Shown in pieces: positions 23,078 through 32,075 of a DNA stretch of 38,096 bases. The notes under the pieces are model-generated. The model did not search any database and had not been told where the DNA came from. It saw only the letters and a list, made by a program, of their open reading frames with translations. Position 1 is the first letter of the stretch. Each line of letters begins with the position of its first letter. The position numbers and the translations under genes were made by a program. Source of the DNA: Leifsonia xyli (GTDB lineage: Bacteria > Actinomycetota > Actinomycetes > Actinomycetales > Microbacteriaceae); the NCBI GenBank assembly GCA_003243275.1, contig QFQR01000017.1:1-38096 (forward strand). The letters are read 5' to 3'.

Positions 23078-25446
23078 TTCCCCCCGCCCATATCCAGAAC
23101 GAACATGTTCAGTCGGTTCGGCCGCACACGACCGGAAACCTTGTCCATCGACAGCGTCCATCCATGGTGTTCGGCCATGTCGCGCGAGATGTAGAGGCCT
23201 AGGCCACGGCCTTGCCCTGGAGGCTTCGACGTGATGAAGGGCTCGAAGATCGCCTCAGCGCGATTTTTGGCGACGCCGCCGCCGTTGTCTTCGACCGTCA
23301 CGGTGCGCTCGTCTGGATCGACAGCGATGGTAATCTTGCCGTGGAATCCGGTCTCGAGACGCACCTGCTGTTTGAGCCAGTAGACCGAATTCGACAACAG
23401 GTTCTCCAGGATCTGGACCAGCATACCGCGCACCGCTTTCACCTTCAGCGGATGCGAGCCCGCTTCCAGTTCGACAGCGATTCCATGCCGCTCGAACTCG
23501 TTCGCATGTCCCTCAAGAACGGTCGACACGACCTGGACGACATCGACCTCGCTCCTCGTCTGACGGCGCTCGCCGGATAGATCGTCGAAGGCCGAAACCC
23601 GCTTTTGCAGCGTCTTCAGCTGGTCCTCCAGCGCGGATAGCGCCGCCTCCCGCTGGCCCTGTTTCGCCTCGGTGAGCAATCGCAACGTATGCGCCACCGC
23701 CCGATCTAGCTCGTGGAAGATGAACTCCGTGATGAGCCCGATCCCGGCCAGATGGACGAACTTCTCCCGTTCCTCGCGAGACTCCGTCACAGCTTCATCA
23801 AGCCGCGACAGCAACGCGGCGCACTGGCCGGCCAATGCGGTCACTTCGCGTTCCAGCACATCGAGGTAAGGCTTGTCCTCTTTGGGAATGCGCGCCTTCA
23901 ACTGCGCAAGCGCCGTCTCCACCGCCTCCTGCGTCTCCCGAAACTCGAGCGCGCTTTCCTCGGCATCACGTTTTGACAGGATTTCAGCCTTGTCGGCTTC
24001 GTTGATGAGACCTCTCATTTCAACGTGGAGAAGCCACATCACGATGGTCTTCAGCGCTGCGGCGGCGTCCGACTCGATGAGGCCTTCGCGGTTCGTCTGC
24101 TCGCTCAGCGCCGTGTGCGCCGAACGGACGCCGACCTTCCCGATGACCTGCTGGCGATTGAGCTTGAAGCCGGACGCGCCGAACGCGTTGCGATCGAGCT
24201 CCAGCCAGTCGTCGTCGGGGTCGCCATAGGGCAGGACGCGGAAGTCGTGCCGATACAGCATTGGCCCGCCAGACCATTGGCCCACAAGTCGTTGGGTTTC
24301 GCTGCGGTTTTCGCTGAGGCCGGCGACCGCATCGACGACGCGGCGATTGTACCAGTAGATGTCGCAGGTGAACGGGCCGAGATCACGCAGCGCCCGCGGG
24401 TCGATCGGAATCGCCTGTTGAGCGGCGTGTCCCTTCTTGCCGCGACGTTTTACCGACTGTTGCGCAATTGAGTAGATCTCGGCGCCGCGTTGCTCTACGG
24501 GGCGCTTGGCGTTGCGTAAGCGATAGTCGATGAGGCCTTTCAGGACTGGCGTCCCATCCTCGTCGAAGTCGAAGGTTATCTTCAGCGTCGCGTGAGCGCT
24601 CTCTAGCAGTGACTTGGGGATCGACGGCACGAGCACGCGCGTCTTGTCAAAGTGGACGCTGAGCAGCTGGTTTGCGCGGCCGGGCGAAAACGGATCGATC
24701 AACCGGGCGATCCGGCCGCCCATCATCTCGTCGAATTTGACGAAGCTCCAGTCGCCGGCCAGGTCCCGGATGGTGATTGTCGTCCCCTGCTCGGAGCGGT
24801 CGGTTTTGACGTCCCCATTCTCGGGTTCGATGTCGATGCTGCCGAGATCGACGTCACTTTCGTGAGAAAAGCGCGACCAGTCGATATCGAGTTCATGCCA
24901 ATGGTCGTCGCCGGATCTGGTGGTAAGGACGTGCAGTCGATCCCCCAGCCGCATGGCTGAAAGCCGGCCAACGCCCTTGTCGCCCAAGAAGCTTGAGCCT
25001 GTGACGTTTCTGGCGCGACGCGAGTGCGTTCCGATTCGCAGGAAGATCTTGTCGAGATCCTCCAGCGACATGCCATGGCCCCAGTCACGGACCGAGATCC
25101 AATTGTATTCGACGTAGGCCTTCTGGAGCGCTGCTCTAAACTTGTCCTTGTCGCCGATGGCGGGCCGCAACGCGTTCAGAAACGCGCTTGCGCCGACGCT
25201 CGAAGCCTCTGGAAGGGTCGCCTGGGCCAGCGACCTGAAGATGTCGTCGGGTTCATGGCCGAGGTTCAGGCGATCGAGCGCAGATTTGTAGGCCGACTGC
25301 GGCAGCGTCACCTGCGCGCGGATCTCGATCTTGGCGCTGCCCGCATCGACGGCGTTCTTAATCAGCTCGTAAAGCGCGACGTCATCCGAGCTGATCAGCT
25401 CTTTGCCAAGCTCGAGCAGCGTGCGGGCGGAGATCGTGAATGCCAT
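23074..25446 (-). CDS. Protein with two GHKL ATPase domains (MORC/Hsp90-like plus histidine kinase)
   Basis: A 790-residue protein. The N-terminal GHKL ATPase has E27 and N31 in YELIKNAVDAGS, the D121-WGHGM box and GDKGVGRLS at 155-163, as in Hsp90, MutL and MORC proteins. After a middle region come a coiled stretch (about 490-560) and a histidine-kinase core. That core has H578 in LAGIGLITEFIFHELDRAV (H-box like), N682-N686 in ENLLSNSVYW, D720 in VEDNGGGV, FEPFITSK at 734-741, and GQGRGLGLYI at 744-753. Both ATP sites look intact. No membrane segment or standard sensor domain is seen, so it is probably cytoplasmic. It is divergent from sspA and coupled to the receiver-like gene, which suggests a phosphorelay that senses DNA or phage; this is inference. 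Confidence 0.82.
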   Translation of the reverse strand: MAFTISARTLLELGKELISSDDVALYELIKNAVDAGSAKIEIRAQVTLPQSAYKSALDRLNLGHEPDDIFRSLAQATLPEASSVGASAFLNALRPAIGDKDKFRAALQKAYVEYNWISVRDWGHGMSLEDLDKIFLRIGTHSRRARNVTGSSFLGDKGVGRLSAMRLGDRLHVLTTRSGDDHWHELDIDWSRFSHESDVDLGSIDIEPENGDVKTDRSEQGTTITIRDLAGDWSFVKFDEMMGGRIARLIDPFSPGRANQLLSVHFDKTRVLVPSIPKSLLESAHATLKITFDFDEDGTPVLKGLIDYRLRNAKRPVEQRGAEIYSIAQQSVKRRGKKGHAAQQAIPIDPRALRDLGPFTCDIYWYNRRVVDAVAGLSENRSETQRLVGQWSGGPMLYRHDFRVLPYGDPDDDWLELDRNAFGASGFKLNRQQVIGKVGVRSAHTALSEQTNREGLIESDAAAALKTIVMWLLHVEMRGLINEADKAEILSKRDAEESALEFRETQEAVETALAQLKARIPKEDKPYLDVLEREVTALAGQCAALLSRLDEAVTESREEREKFVHLAGIGLITEFIFHELDRAVAHTLRLLTEAKQGQREAALSALEDQLKTLQKRVSAFDDLSGERRQTRSEVDVVQVVSTVLEGHANEFERHGIAVELEAGSHPLKVKAVRGMLVQILENLLSNSVYWLKQQVRLETGFHGKITIAVDPDERTVTVEDNGGGVAKNRAEAIFEPFITSKPPGQGRGLGLYISRDMAEHHGWTLSMDKVSGRVRPNRLNMFVLDMGGGK

Positions 25447-25560
25447 TCAGACAAGATTCCAGGAAAAGGGAGGCGTCGGTTCAGTTGCCAAGACGTAGAA
25501 GGCTTCGCACAGGATAAACGCGTCGTCGCTCAGCCTTCGCTCCCAAGGACTGGTGAATCA

Positions 25561-25581
25561 GACTATCCAAGGCAGATAGTC
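25561..25581 (+). promoter_or_regulatory. Operator candidate between the kinase pair and sspA
   Basis: GACTATC-CAAGGCA-GATAGTC is a perfect 7-bp inverted repeat in the 176-base divergent region, 41 bases before the sspA start. Its position suits a regulator site controlling sspABCD, and possibly the divergent pair. Confidence 0.5.
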
Positions 25582-25622
25582 CGGTCGACTTTCTCCGAAG
25601 CCGTCGCCGTGGGAAATTTGGT

Positions 25623-26813
25623 GTGGGTCGAGAGTTGAACGATCAGCTCCTTGATGGAGGGGCGTCGCCAGGACTGGCGCAAGCGATCTATCTCGATCAC
25701 CAGGCCACCACACCCGTGGATCCTCGCGTGTCGCAGGTGATCCTGTCGACGATGACGGAGCAATTCGGCAACCCAAACAGCGTCGATCACAGCTTCGGCG
25801 GCGAGGCTGCCCGCATCATCGACGGGGCTGTCGGCGCCATCGCCGATCTGGTCGGCGCAGGCCCTGGCGACGTGCGGTTGACCGGAAGCGCGACCGAGGC
25901 GCTGCGCCTGGTGATCGGTCTGGAGATGAACTTTGCCCAAGGGCCTTTTGGGGTCGCGGCGTCCCGCATCGAGCACCCCGCGGTTATTGATCTTCTGAAT
26001 GCAGCCGAGCGCAAGGGATATCTGTCCGTCGATTGGATCGATTGCGACGGCGACGCCCTCGTGCCGCTCCAGGCGGTCATGACGGCGCTCGAGCGGCGCC
26101 CGGCACTGCTGTTTCTGATGGCCGCCAACAACGAGGTCGGGACGCTCCAGCCCACCGTGGAGGCCGCCGCTCTGGCCCGCGCCGCTGGCGCGGCGATCGT
26201 GGTTGACGCCAGCCAGGCGGCCGGCCGGATCCTGCTCGACACGGACGCCGCCGGCTTCGACTACATGATTTTGAGCAGTCACAAGCTCTATGGACCGAAA
26301 GGCGCCGGCGCGTTAATCGGTCCCGGTCTGCGTGATGTGGCCTCGCCATTTCCGCTGGAGGCTCACGCCCCGACACCCAACACGCCCGCCATTGCGGGAT
26401 TTGGCGAAGCCTGCCGGCTTCGCCGCCTTGAAATGACGGCCGACGAGCCGCGCATCGCAGCGCTCAGGGACCGCCTAGCCGACCGCCTCGCTTCGCTCGA
26501 GCCCGGCATGACGGTCAACGGTGCTCTGAATCCGCGCCTTGCGTGCAATCTGCATGTCTCGTTCGAAGGCGCGCCGAACGATCAGGTGATTGCTCAGTTG
26601 CGAAACACCGTTGCCGTCTCTACCGGCGCTGCGTGCGCTTCTGGCGCCGACGCGCCCTCGCATGTGCTATCGGCGATGGGCCTGCCGTCTTGGCGGCAGC
26701 AGACCGCGCTGCGAATCGGCGTCGGCAAGTTCACAACGGCGGCGGAGATCGACCGGGCGGCCGAGATGATCGCGACCGCAGTGCAGTTAGTTCGGAAAAG
26801 GGCGCACAGATGA
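25623..26813 (+). CDS. sspA: Cysteine desulfurase SspA of the phosphorothioation system
   Basis: A 396-residue PLP enzyme that takes sulfur from cysteine as a persulfide and passes it to SspD for DNA phosphorothioation. It has the fold-type I desulfurase pattern: IYLDHQATTPVDPRV, RIEHPAV with H118, the PLP lysine K221 in SSHKLYGPKG, and the sulfur-carrying C338 in STGAACASG. It is related to IscS/NifS and DndA; the three genes that follow identify it as SspA. Start is uncertain. GTG 25623 gives about 20 residues more than the usual start near IYLDH. GGAGGGG at 25658 looks like a ribosome site, but no ATG, GTG or TTG follows it in frame. Confidence 0.88.
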   Translation: MGRELNDQLLDGGASPGLAQAIYLDHQATTPVDPRVSQVILSTMTEQFGNPNSVDHSFGGEAARIIDGAVGAIADLVGAGPGDVRLTGSATEALRLVIGLEMNFAQGPFGVAASRIEHPAVIDLLNAAERKGYLSVDWIDCDGDALVPLQAVMTALERRPALLFLMAANNEVGTLQPTVEAAALARAAGAAIVVDASQAAGRILLDTDAAGFDYMILSSHKLYGPKGAGALIGPGLRDVASPFPLEAHAPTPNTPAIAGFGEACRLRRLEMTADEPRIAALRDRLADRLASLEPGMTVNGALNPRLACNLHVSFEGAPNDQVIAQLRNTVAVSTGAACASGADAPSHVLSAMGLPSWRQQTALRIGVGKFTTAAEIDRAAEMIATAVQLVRKRAHR

Positions 26814-27760
26814 CCACGCTCGCTTTCGATCTGGATCCTAACCAATCGCTCCGCTGGTCCGGACACGAGACCTTCGCCCTTCGTTACCCGTGGTTGCCGA
26901 AGGCCTATGGTGCCCTTCTGCGCGACGATCAGCTGTTCGTCGACGAGGATGCGGCCATGGTAACGCTCGGCATCGGCAAGAACATGGTGCGTTCGCTCAA
27001 ATTTTGGATCGAGGCGATGGATGTCGCTCAGCCGGTCGGCCGCGGGCGAACGATGGAGCTTACGCCGTTCGCTCATGCGATATTCGACGAGACCAACGGC
27101 AAGGATCCCTATCTCGAAGACGTTCGGACGCTCTGGCTGCTGCACTGGAAGCTAGGGTCGCGCGACAAAAACCCTCTGTTCGCCTGGCGCTACCTGATCA
27201 GCCACTGGCCCTATCCGGAATTTACGCGCAGCCAGGCGTTCGGTGCCTTTCAGTCCGAGTCCAAGCGCAGAGGTCTCAATCATTCCGACATCACCCTGAA
27301 CCAGCACCTCGACGTCTTTCTCCACACCTATCACCGGGCGCGCGGCGGCGCGGGCATCGAGGACTCCCTCGACGGCCCTTTGGTCGACCTGCAGTTCATC
27401 GGCAGTCTGGGCGTCAGGCAAATCGAAGGCGGACGATGGGAGCCGGTCTACGCGTTTCGGCGTGAGCCCAAACCGCAGATTGGACAGGCGCTGTTCGACT
27501 ACTGCCTTCACGACTACTGGCGGCGTTTCGGTTCGGACCAAACCTTGAGCTTCCGGACGGTGGCAGTCGGCCCTGCTTCGCCCGGCCAGGTGTTCAAGCT
27601 TCCGGAGGATGACATGCGCGCCCGTTTGGAGGCGCCCGCGATCGGGGGCCCTCGCGGCTTCGGTTATCAGGTTTCCGCCGTTCAGGGGCTGTTGAGCCGC
27701 AACGGAGACGACGCGGGCCCAAGTCTTGACGACGTCTACGCCGAAGAGGTGGGCTCATGA
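26810..27760 (+). CDS. sspB: SspB of the phosphorothioation system (DUF4007)
   Basis: A 316-residue DUF4007 protein. The family signature is at the N-terminus: LRWSGHETFALRYPWLPKAY (residues 14-33), followed by ITLGIGKNMVRSLKFWIEA-like MVTLGIGKNMVRSLKFW. DUF4007 proteins between a cysteine desulfurase and a DndC-like protein are SspB, described as the DNA-nicking part of the single-strand phosphorothioation machine. It overlaps sspA and sspC by 4 bases each. Unrelated to the ClpXP adaptor also named SspB at 34203. Confidence 0.88.
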   Translation: MTTLAFDLDPNQSLRWSGHETFALRYPWLPKAYGALLRDDQLFVDEDAAMVTLGIGKNMVRSLKFWIEAMDVAQPVGRGRTMELTPFAHAIFDETNGKDPYLEDVRTLWLLHWKLGSRDKNPLFAWRYLISHWPYPEFTRSQAFGAFQSESKRRGLNHSDITLNQHLDVFLHTYHRARGGAGIEDSLDGPLVDLQFIGSLGVRQIEGGRWEPVYAFRREPKPQIGQALFDYCLHDYWRRFGSDQTLSFRTVAVGPASPGQVFKLPEDDMRARLEAPAIGGPRGFGYQVSAVQGLLSRNGDDAGPSLDDVYAEEVGS

Positions 27761-30700
27761 GTAGGCCGGAAGCCTCCATTCGCGATCTTTTTCATGTGCC
27801 GGAACGGTTCATTCGCTCGGTCCAGCTCGAACGCGACTTTCACGATCCGCACGCGCTTGCAGGCTACATCATCACGCCGGCCATGGCGGCCGCCTTCCAG
27901 CGTCTGGCCGACGCGCTCCGGCCGACCTCCGGCCGGCGCGCCTGGCGCATAACGGGCGACTATGGCGTCGGGAAATCGTCGTTCGCGCTTGTTCTCGCCC
28001 ATCTGCTCGCCAATCCGCAGTCGCCGCGAGTTGCGGCCATTGCCGCAGAAATCGATTGGCCAGGCACGCGAAAGCTCTGGCCGTTGCTGGTCACGGGCTC
28101 TCGGGAGGACCTGATCGCGAATATTGGCCGTGGGATTGCGGACAGCCTGGCATGGAACGCCGCGATCCGGCGGAAGGACCTCAGCCGGCTGCGCGAGGCC
28201 GCCTTGGCGATCGCGGGCGGCGTCGGCGGATTGGCGGATCTGGAGGCTTTGGTGCAGGCGGTCCAGGAGGCCGCCGCAAGGGAAGACGCAGGCGTCCTTC
28301 TCGTGATCGACGAGATGGGCAAGCTCCTGGAGCACGCCGCCCTCAGCCCCGAAACGAGTGACGTCTTCGCTCTTCAGCGCCTGAGCGAGCTGGCCGCGCG
28401 GAGCGGCGAGCGTCCACTGCTGCTGCTAGGCCTGTTGCATCAAGGCTTCCTAGCTTATGCGGAAAGACTGCCGACCACGAGCCGGCATGAATGGGACAAG
28501 GTCGCCGGCCGCTTTGACGAAATCGTCTTCAACCAGCCATTGGCCCACACGGCTGCGCTGGTCGCCGGTGCCTTGGGGGTTCATGCCACAAGTCTGCCCA
28601 AGCCGATCCTGAATGCCGCCCGCGAGACCGCCAAGGCGACCGCAAGAATGGGATGGCTGTCAGGGGCTGTTTCGGACGCCAAAACCCTCGATGCGGCGCC
28701 GCTTTATCCGCTGCATCCGACGCTGCTACCCCCGCTCGTGCGTTTCTTCGCGCGCTATGGTCAGCACGAACGCTCGTTGTTCGGATTCCTGCTGTCTGAC
28801 GAACCTTTCGGCCTTCGCGAGTTCGCCGACCGGGCTCCCGACCCAGCCAGTTGGTACGGTTTGCCGGAGTTCTACGACTACGTTCGCAGCACGTTCGGGC
28901 ATAGGCTCGCCGGCCGCAGTCATGACAGTCACTGGCTCCGGATAGCGGCCACGATCGAGACGGCCGAGGATCTGACGGAGCCTGAGCTTCGCGTTTTGAA
29001 AGCGGTCGGCCTGCTTAACCTCCTCGACGCAGAAGATCTGCTCCCGACGGATCGGGCGCTCGTCGCCTGCATGACGCCGCAGCCTTCACGGACCACCGAA
29101 GCCGCGATCCAGACCTTGATGGATCGCGGGACACTGTTCGCTCGCGCAGATCGCGGCGGCTACAGGCTATGGCCGAACTCGAGCGTCAATCTGCGAGCGG
29201 TCCTCGAGCAGGCGGTCGTAAGCCTTCCTCACCTGGAGGGGGTCGCCGGTCATCTTCAGCCGCATCTGGACGCGACCCCTCTACTCGCGCGCCGGCATTA
29301 CATTGCGCATGGCACGCTCCGATACTTTGAGGTCCGGCACGCTGTCGCCGGCGCGCTGGCTCAGGCCCTCGCCAAGCCGTCCGCGGCGGATGGCCTAGTA
29401 GTCATCGCCCTCACCGACACGCGAGAGGAGCGCGAGCTCGCCATCGCGACTGTGACGGCTTCGCCGTTCGCCGATCGCGCCGATGTTATCGTGGGCGTTG
29501 GGCAGCCACTCGCCGCGCTCTCGCCCGAGCTTCTGGACCTCAAGCGCTGGGAGTGGGTCCAAACGCACACCCCAGAACTCGCCCATGACGCGTTCGCCGC
29601 GGCGGAGGTCGGCCGCATGCTGGCGCACGCCCGAAGGATGTTGGCGGAGAAGCTGGCGAGCCGGTCAGGCGTCTATGCGCGCGGCGAGACGATGCTGTGG
29701 GTTCGGGCTGGTGCCTCGGTCTCTGTGCCTCAGGGGCTGGTGCGCGCGCTCTCGGACATATGCGACGATCTTTTCCCCAACGCTCCGCGGATCTTCAACG
29801 AGCTGCTCAACAGAAATGTCCTCAGCAGCGCAGCCGCAGCCGCACGGATGCGACTTATTGAAGGGATCTTCGATGCATCGGATCGCGAAGCGCTCGGCCT
29901 AGATCCCAAGAAGGCACCGCCTGAGCGGTCGATGTACCTTTCGGTCCTGAAACGCGGCGGTCTTCATGTCGAGGCATCCCAGGGGTGGCGGATGCTCGAG
30001 CCGTCGGTGGAGCATGAGCTTCGCCTGCGTCCCGCCTTCGACGCGATCCTTAAGACCATCGACAGCGGCCATGGCGATCCCGTCGGCGTGCCGGTCATTT
30101 TTAGCGAACTGAAGTCCATGGGCGTGCGCGACGGGGTGGCTCCCTTGCTCTTCGCCCTCGTGCTCCAACTTCGCGCTCACGAACTCGCGCTTTACGAAGA
30201 GGGCACGTTCGTCGCGCGCTGGGGCGCGGGCGAATTCATGCGGCTGGTGAAGCAGCCAAACTTGTTCGCGATCCAGCCTTGCCGTATCGCAGGCGTCCGT
30301 GCCGAGGTCTTCGCAAGGCTGGCCGAAGTTTTCGCCCGCGCCGAAGCCGGCCGCGACGCGCAGCTCCTCGACGTCGTCACCGCCCTTTGCCAGTTCGCTG
30401 CATCGCTGCCGGAATATGTTCGAAGGGACGGCGCGCTTGGTCCGACCACGGCGGCGGTGCGCGATGTGTTGCTATCCGCCCGTGAGCCGGCGACGCTGGT
30501 CTTCCGAGATCTGCCGACCGCCTGCGGCCTGGCGCCGTTTCTGGACGACGAAGCGCCCGAGCCGTCTCGTTCAATCGAGTTCGTACGGCGCTTGCAGGAT
30601 GCCGTCGAAGAGCTGCGGTCGTCCTATCCGCGACTTGTGCAACGGCTGACCAATCATATCGCCAGCGCTCTGACATTGCCGGGCTTCGACCGCGCAGTGA

Positions 30701-31203
30701 TTGCATCGCGAGCCGCGCGGGTGGCTTTGGCGGCGCGCGAGCCGCGGCTGAGGACCTTCGCCATGCGGCTGCGCGATCCGCAGCTCAGCGATGAGAGTTG
30801 GATCGAAGCGCTTGCGGCCTACGTGCTGGCGCGTCCGCCTAAACGCTGGGGATCGGGGGACGAAAGGCGGTTCATGTCAGACGTCGGGGATTTAGCCGAA
30901 GTCTTCCATCGGGTGGAGGGCGCCGCCTTCGACGGCGACGCGACCCGCCCCGCGCAGGACGCCTTGCGCCTCAGCCTAACCCGAGGCGACGGGGCGGACC
31001 ATCTGCACGTGCTGCACCCGGCCGAGCTTGACGCGCCGACCCGCAGGGCTTTGGAGGCGATCGAGGGTCTCCTCCCGCGAGATGCGGCTCTCAGGCTCCA
31101 GTTTCTCGGCCAGCTGTTGTGGAACGAACTGGAGCAGAAAGCCGTCAAAGCGCCCGCGGCGCGCGACGGTTCCGTCGAACGCGACGAAAAGGGAATGCGG
31201 TGA
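27757..31203 (+). CDS. sspC: SspC, large P-loop ATPase of the phosphorothioation system
   Basis: A 1148-residue protein with an N-terminal P-loop ATPase: Walker A TGDYGVGKSS at 66-75 and Walker B VLLVIDE at 180-186. The following EMGKLLEHA is like that in large DNA-associated ATPases. The remaining 900 residues are mostly helical with no domain that I can name. In ssp operons the ATPase SspC lies between SspB and SspD and is needed for modification. 4-base overlaps with both neighbours (ATGA in front, GTGA behind) show that the four genes form one translational unit. Confidence 0.87.
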   Translation: MSRPEASIRDLFHVPERFIRSVQLERDFHDPHALAGYIITPAMAAAFQRLADALRPTSGRRAWRITGDYGVGKSSFALVLAHLLANPQSPRVAAIAAEIDWPGTRKLWPLLVTGSREDLIANIGRGIADSLAWNAAIRRKDLSRLREAALAIAGGVGGLADLEALVQAVQEAAAREDAGVLLVIDEMGKLLEHAALSPETSDVFALQRLSELAARSGERPLLLLGLLHQGFLAYAERLPTTSRHEWDKVAGRFDEIVFNQPLAHTAALVAGALGVHATSLPKPILNAARETAKATARMGWLSGAVSDAKTLDAAPLYPLHPTLLPPLVRFFARYGQHERSLFGFLLSDEPFGLREFADRAPDPASWYGLPEFYDYVRSTFGHRLAGRSHDSHWLRIAATIETAEDLTEPELRVLKAVGLLNLLDAEDLLPTDRALVACMTPQPSRTTEAAIQTLMDRGTLFARADRGGYRLWPNSSVNLRAVLEQAVVSLPHLEGVAGHLQPHLDATPLLARRHYIAHGTLRYFEVRHAVAGALAQALAKPSAADGLVVIALTDTREERELAIATVTASPFADRADVIVGVGQPLAALSPELLDLKRWEWVQTHTPELAHDAFAAAEVGRMLAHARRMLAEKLASRSGVYARGETMLWVRAGASVSVPQGLVRALSDICDDLFPNAPRIFNELLNRNVLSSAAAAARMRLIEGIFDASDREALGLDPKKAPPERSMYLSVLKRGGLHVEASQGWRMLEPSVEHELRLRPAFDAILKTIDSGHGDPVGVPVIFSELKSMGVRDGVAPLLFALVLQLRAHELALYEEGTFVARWGAGEFMRLVKQPNLFAIQPCRIAGVRAEVFARLAEVFARAEAGRDAQLLDVVTALCQFAASLPEYVRRDGALGPTTAAVRDVLLSAREPATLVFRDLPTACGLAPFLDDEAPEPSRSIEFVRRLQDAVEELRSSYPRLVQRLTNHIASALTLPGFDRAVIASRAARVALAAREPRLRTFAMRLRDPQLSDESWIEALAAYVLARPPKRWGSGDERRFMSDVGDLAEVFHRVEGAAFDGDATRPAQDALRLSLTRGDGADHLHVLHPAELDAPTRRALEAIEGLLPRDAALRLQFLGQLLWNELEQKAVKAPAARDGSVERDEKGMR

Positions 31204-32039
31204 CATCGACCATCACCTCGCAGAACGAAACCGATGTCAGGCACATTCTGAGCCTTTCCGGCGGCAAGGACAGCGCTGCGCTGGCCCTCTACATGCGCGA
31301 TCGCCTTCCGGAGATGGAGTACATCTTCCACGACACGGACAAGGAGCTGCCCGAAACGCAGGCCTACATCGCGAAGTTGGAAGCCATCCTGGGCAAGCCG
31401 GTGGTCCGCACGACGCCCGACGAACCGTTCGATCATTGGCTCAAGGTCTACAGGGGCATGCTGCCGTCTAACCACCGGCGCTGGTGCACCAAGATGATGA
31501 AACTGAAGCCGTTCGAGGCCTACGTCGGCGACGGGCCAGTCGTCAATTATGTCGGGCTCCGAGCCGACGAGGACCGCGTCGGCTATATCAGCACCAAACC
31601 CAACATCCGGGCCGTATACCCGTTTCAGGACGACGGTCTGGTGCGCGCCGACATCATGCGGATCCTTGAGGACTCCGGCTTGGGCCTGCCGCCTTACATG
31701 GATTGGGGGCGATCTCGCTCAGGCTGCTATTTCTGTTTCTATCAGCAGAAAATCGAGTGGGTCCGGCTCTTGGAGACCCACCCGAAATATTTCGCTCTCG
31801 CCCAATCCTATGAGGAACAGACCGTTCAGTTCGGAGAGCAGTTCTACTGGTGCAAAGATGAGCCGCTCCGTGATCTCGCTCGACCCGACCGCATCGCTGC
31901 GATCAAGGCGCGCCATGATGCGGTCGAGGCCAAACGAAGAATGCGTCGTGGCAATCGACCCTTGGTCGAAACCTTGGGTGGGCTTGAGCCTGCGGATGCT
32001 CCTAACCTGCGGGACGGCTGTCTAATCTGCTCGATATGA
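31200..32039 (+). CDS. sspD: SspD, DndC-like ATP pyrophosphatase
   Basis: A 279-residue PP-loop enzyme of the PAPS reductase family that activates the DNA backbone for sulfur insertion. It has the PP-loop SGGKDS (20-25), HRRWCTKMMKLKPFE (C96), and four cysteines in two CxxC pairs (C176-C179 and C274-C277), which together resemble the iron-sulfur ligands of DndC. It starts at GTG 31200, overlapping the sspC stop as GTGA, with AAAAGGGA before it; the longer open frame upstream lies inside sspC. It is the last gene of the operon. Confidence 0.9.
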   Translation: MTSTITSQNETDVRHILSLSGGKDSAALALYMRDRLPEMEYIFHDTDKELPETQAYIAKLEAILGKPVVRTTPDEPFDHWLKVYRGMLPSNHRRWCTKMMKLKPFEAYVGDGPVVNYVGLRADEDRVGYISTKPNIRAVYPFQDDGLVRADIMRILEDSGLGLPPYMDWGRSRSGCYFCFYQQKIEWVRLLETHPKYFALAQSYEEQTVQFGEQFYWCKDEPLRDLARPDRIAAIKARHDAVEAKRRMRRGNRPLVETLGGLEPADAPNLRDGCLICSI

Positions 32040-32047
32040 GCAGCGTT

Positions 32048-32075
32048 ACCGCGACAAGGATCGGAAGCGGTTTTT
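32048..32075 (+). terminator. Possible terminator of sspABCD
   Basis: ACCGC and GCGGT can pair across 14 bases and are followed by TTTT, 8 bases after the sspD stop. The stem is short and the loop large, so this is a weak call. Confidence 0.3.

Noticed and set aside
21125..25446. Detocs-type phosphorelay defence system
   Set aside because: Detocs has a sensor kinase with two response regulators, one carrying a nucleotide-degrading effector. Here there is one receiver-like protein without a recognisable effector domain, and the kinase has an extra N-terminal clamp-type ATPase.
25623..32039. Dnd (double-strand) phosphorothioation system
   Set aside because: There is no DndB, DndD or DndE. The DUF4007 gene and the large P-loop ATPase between the desulfurase and the DndC-like gene fit SspABCD.
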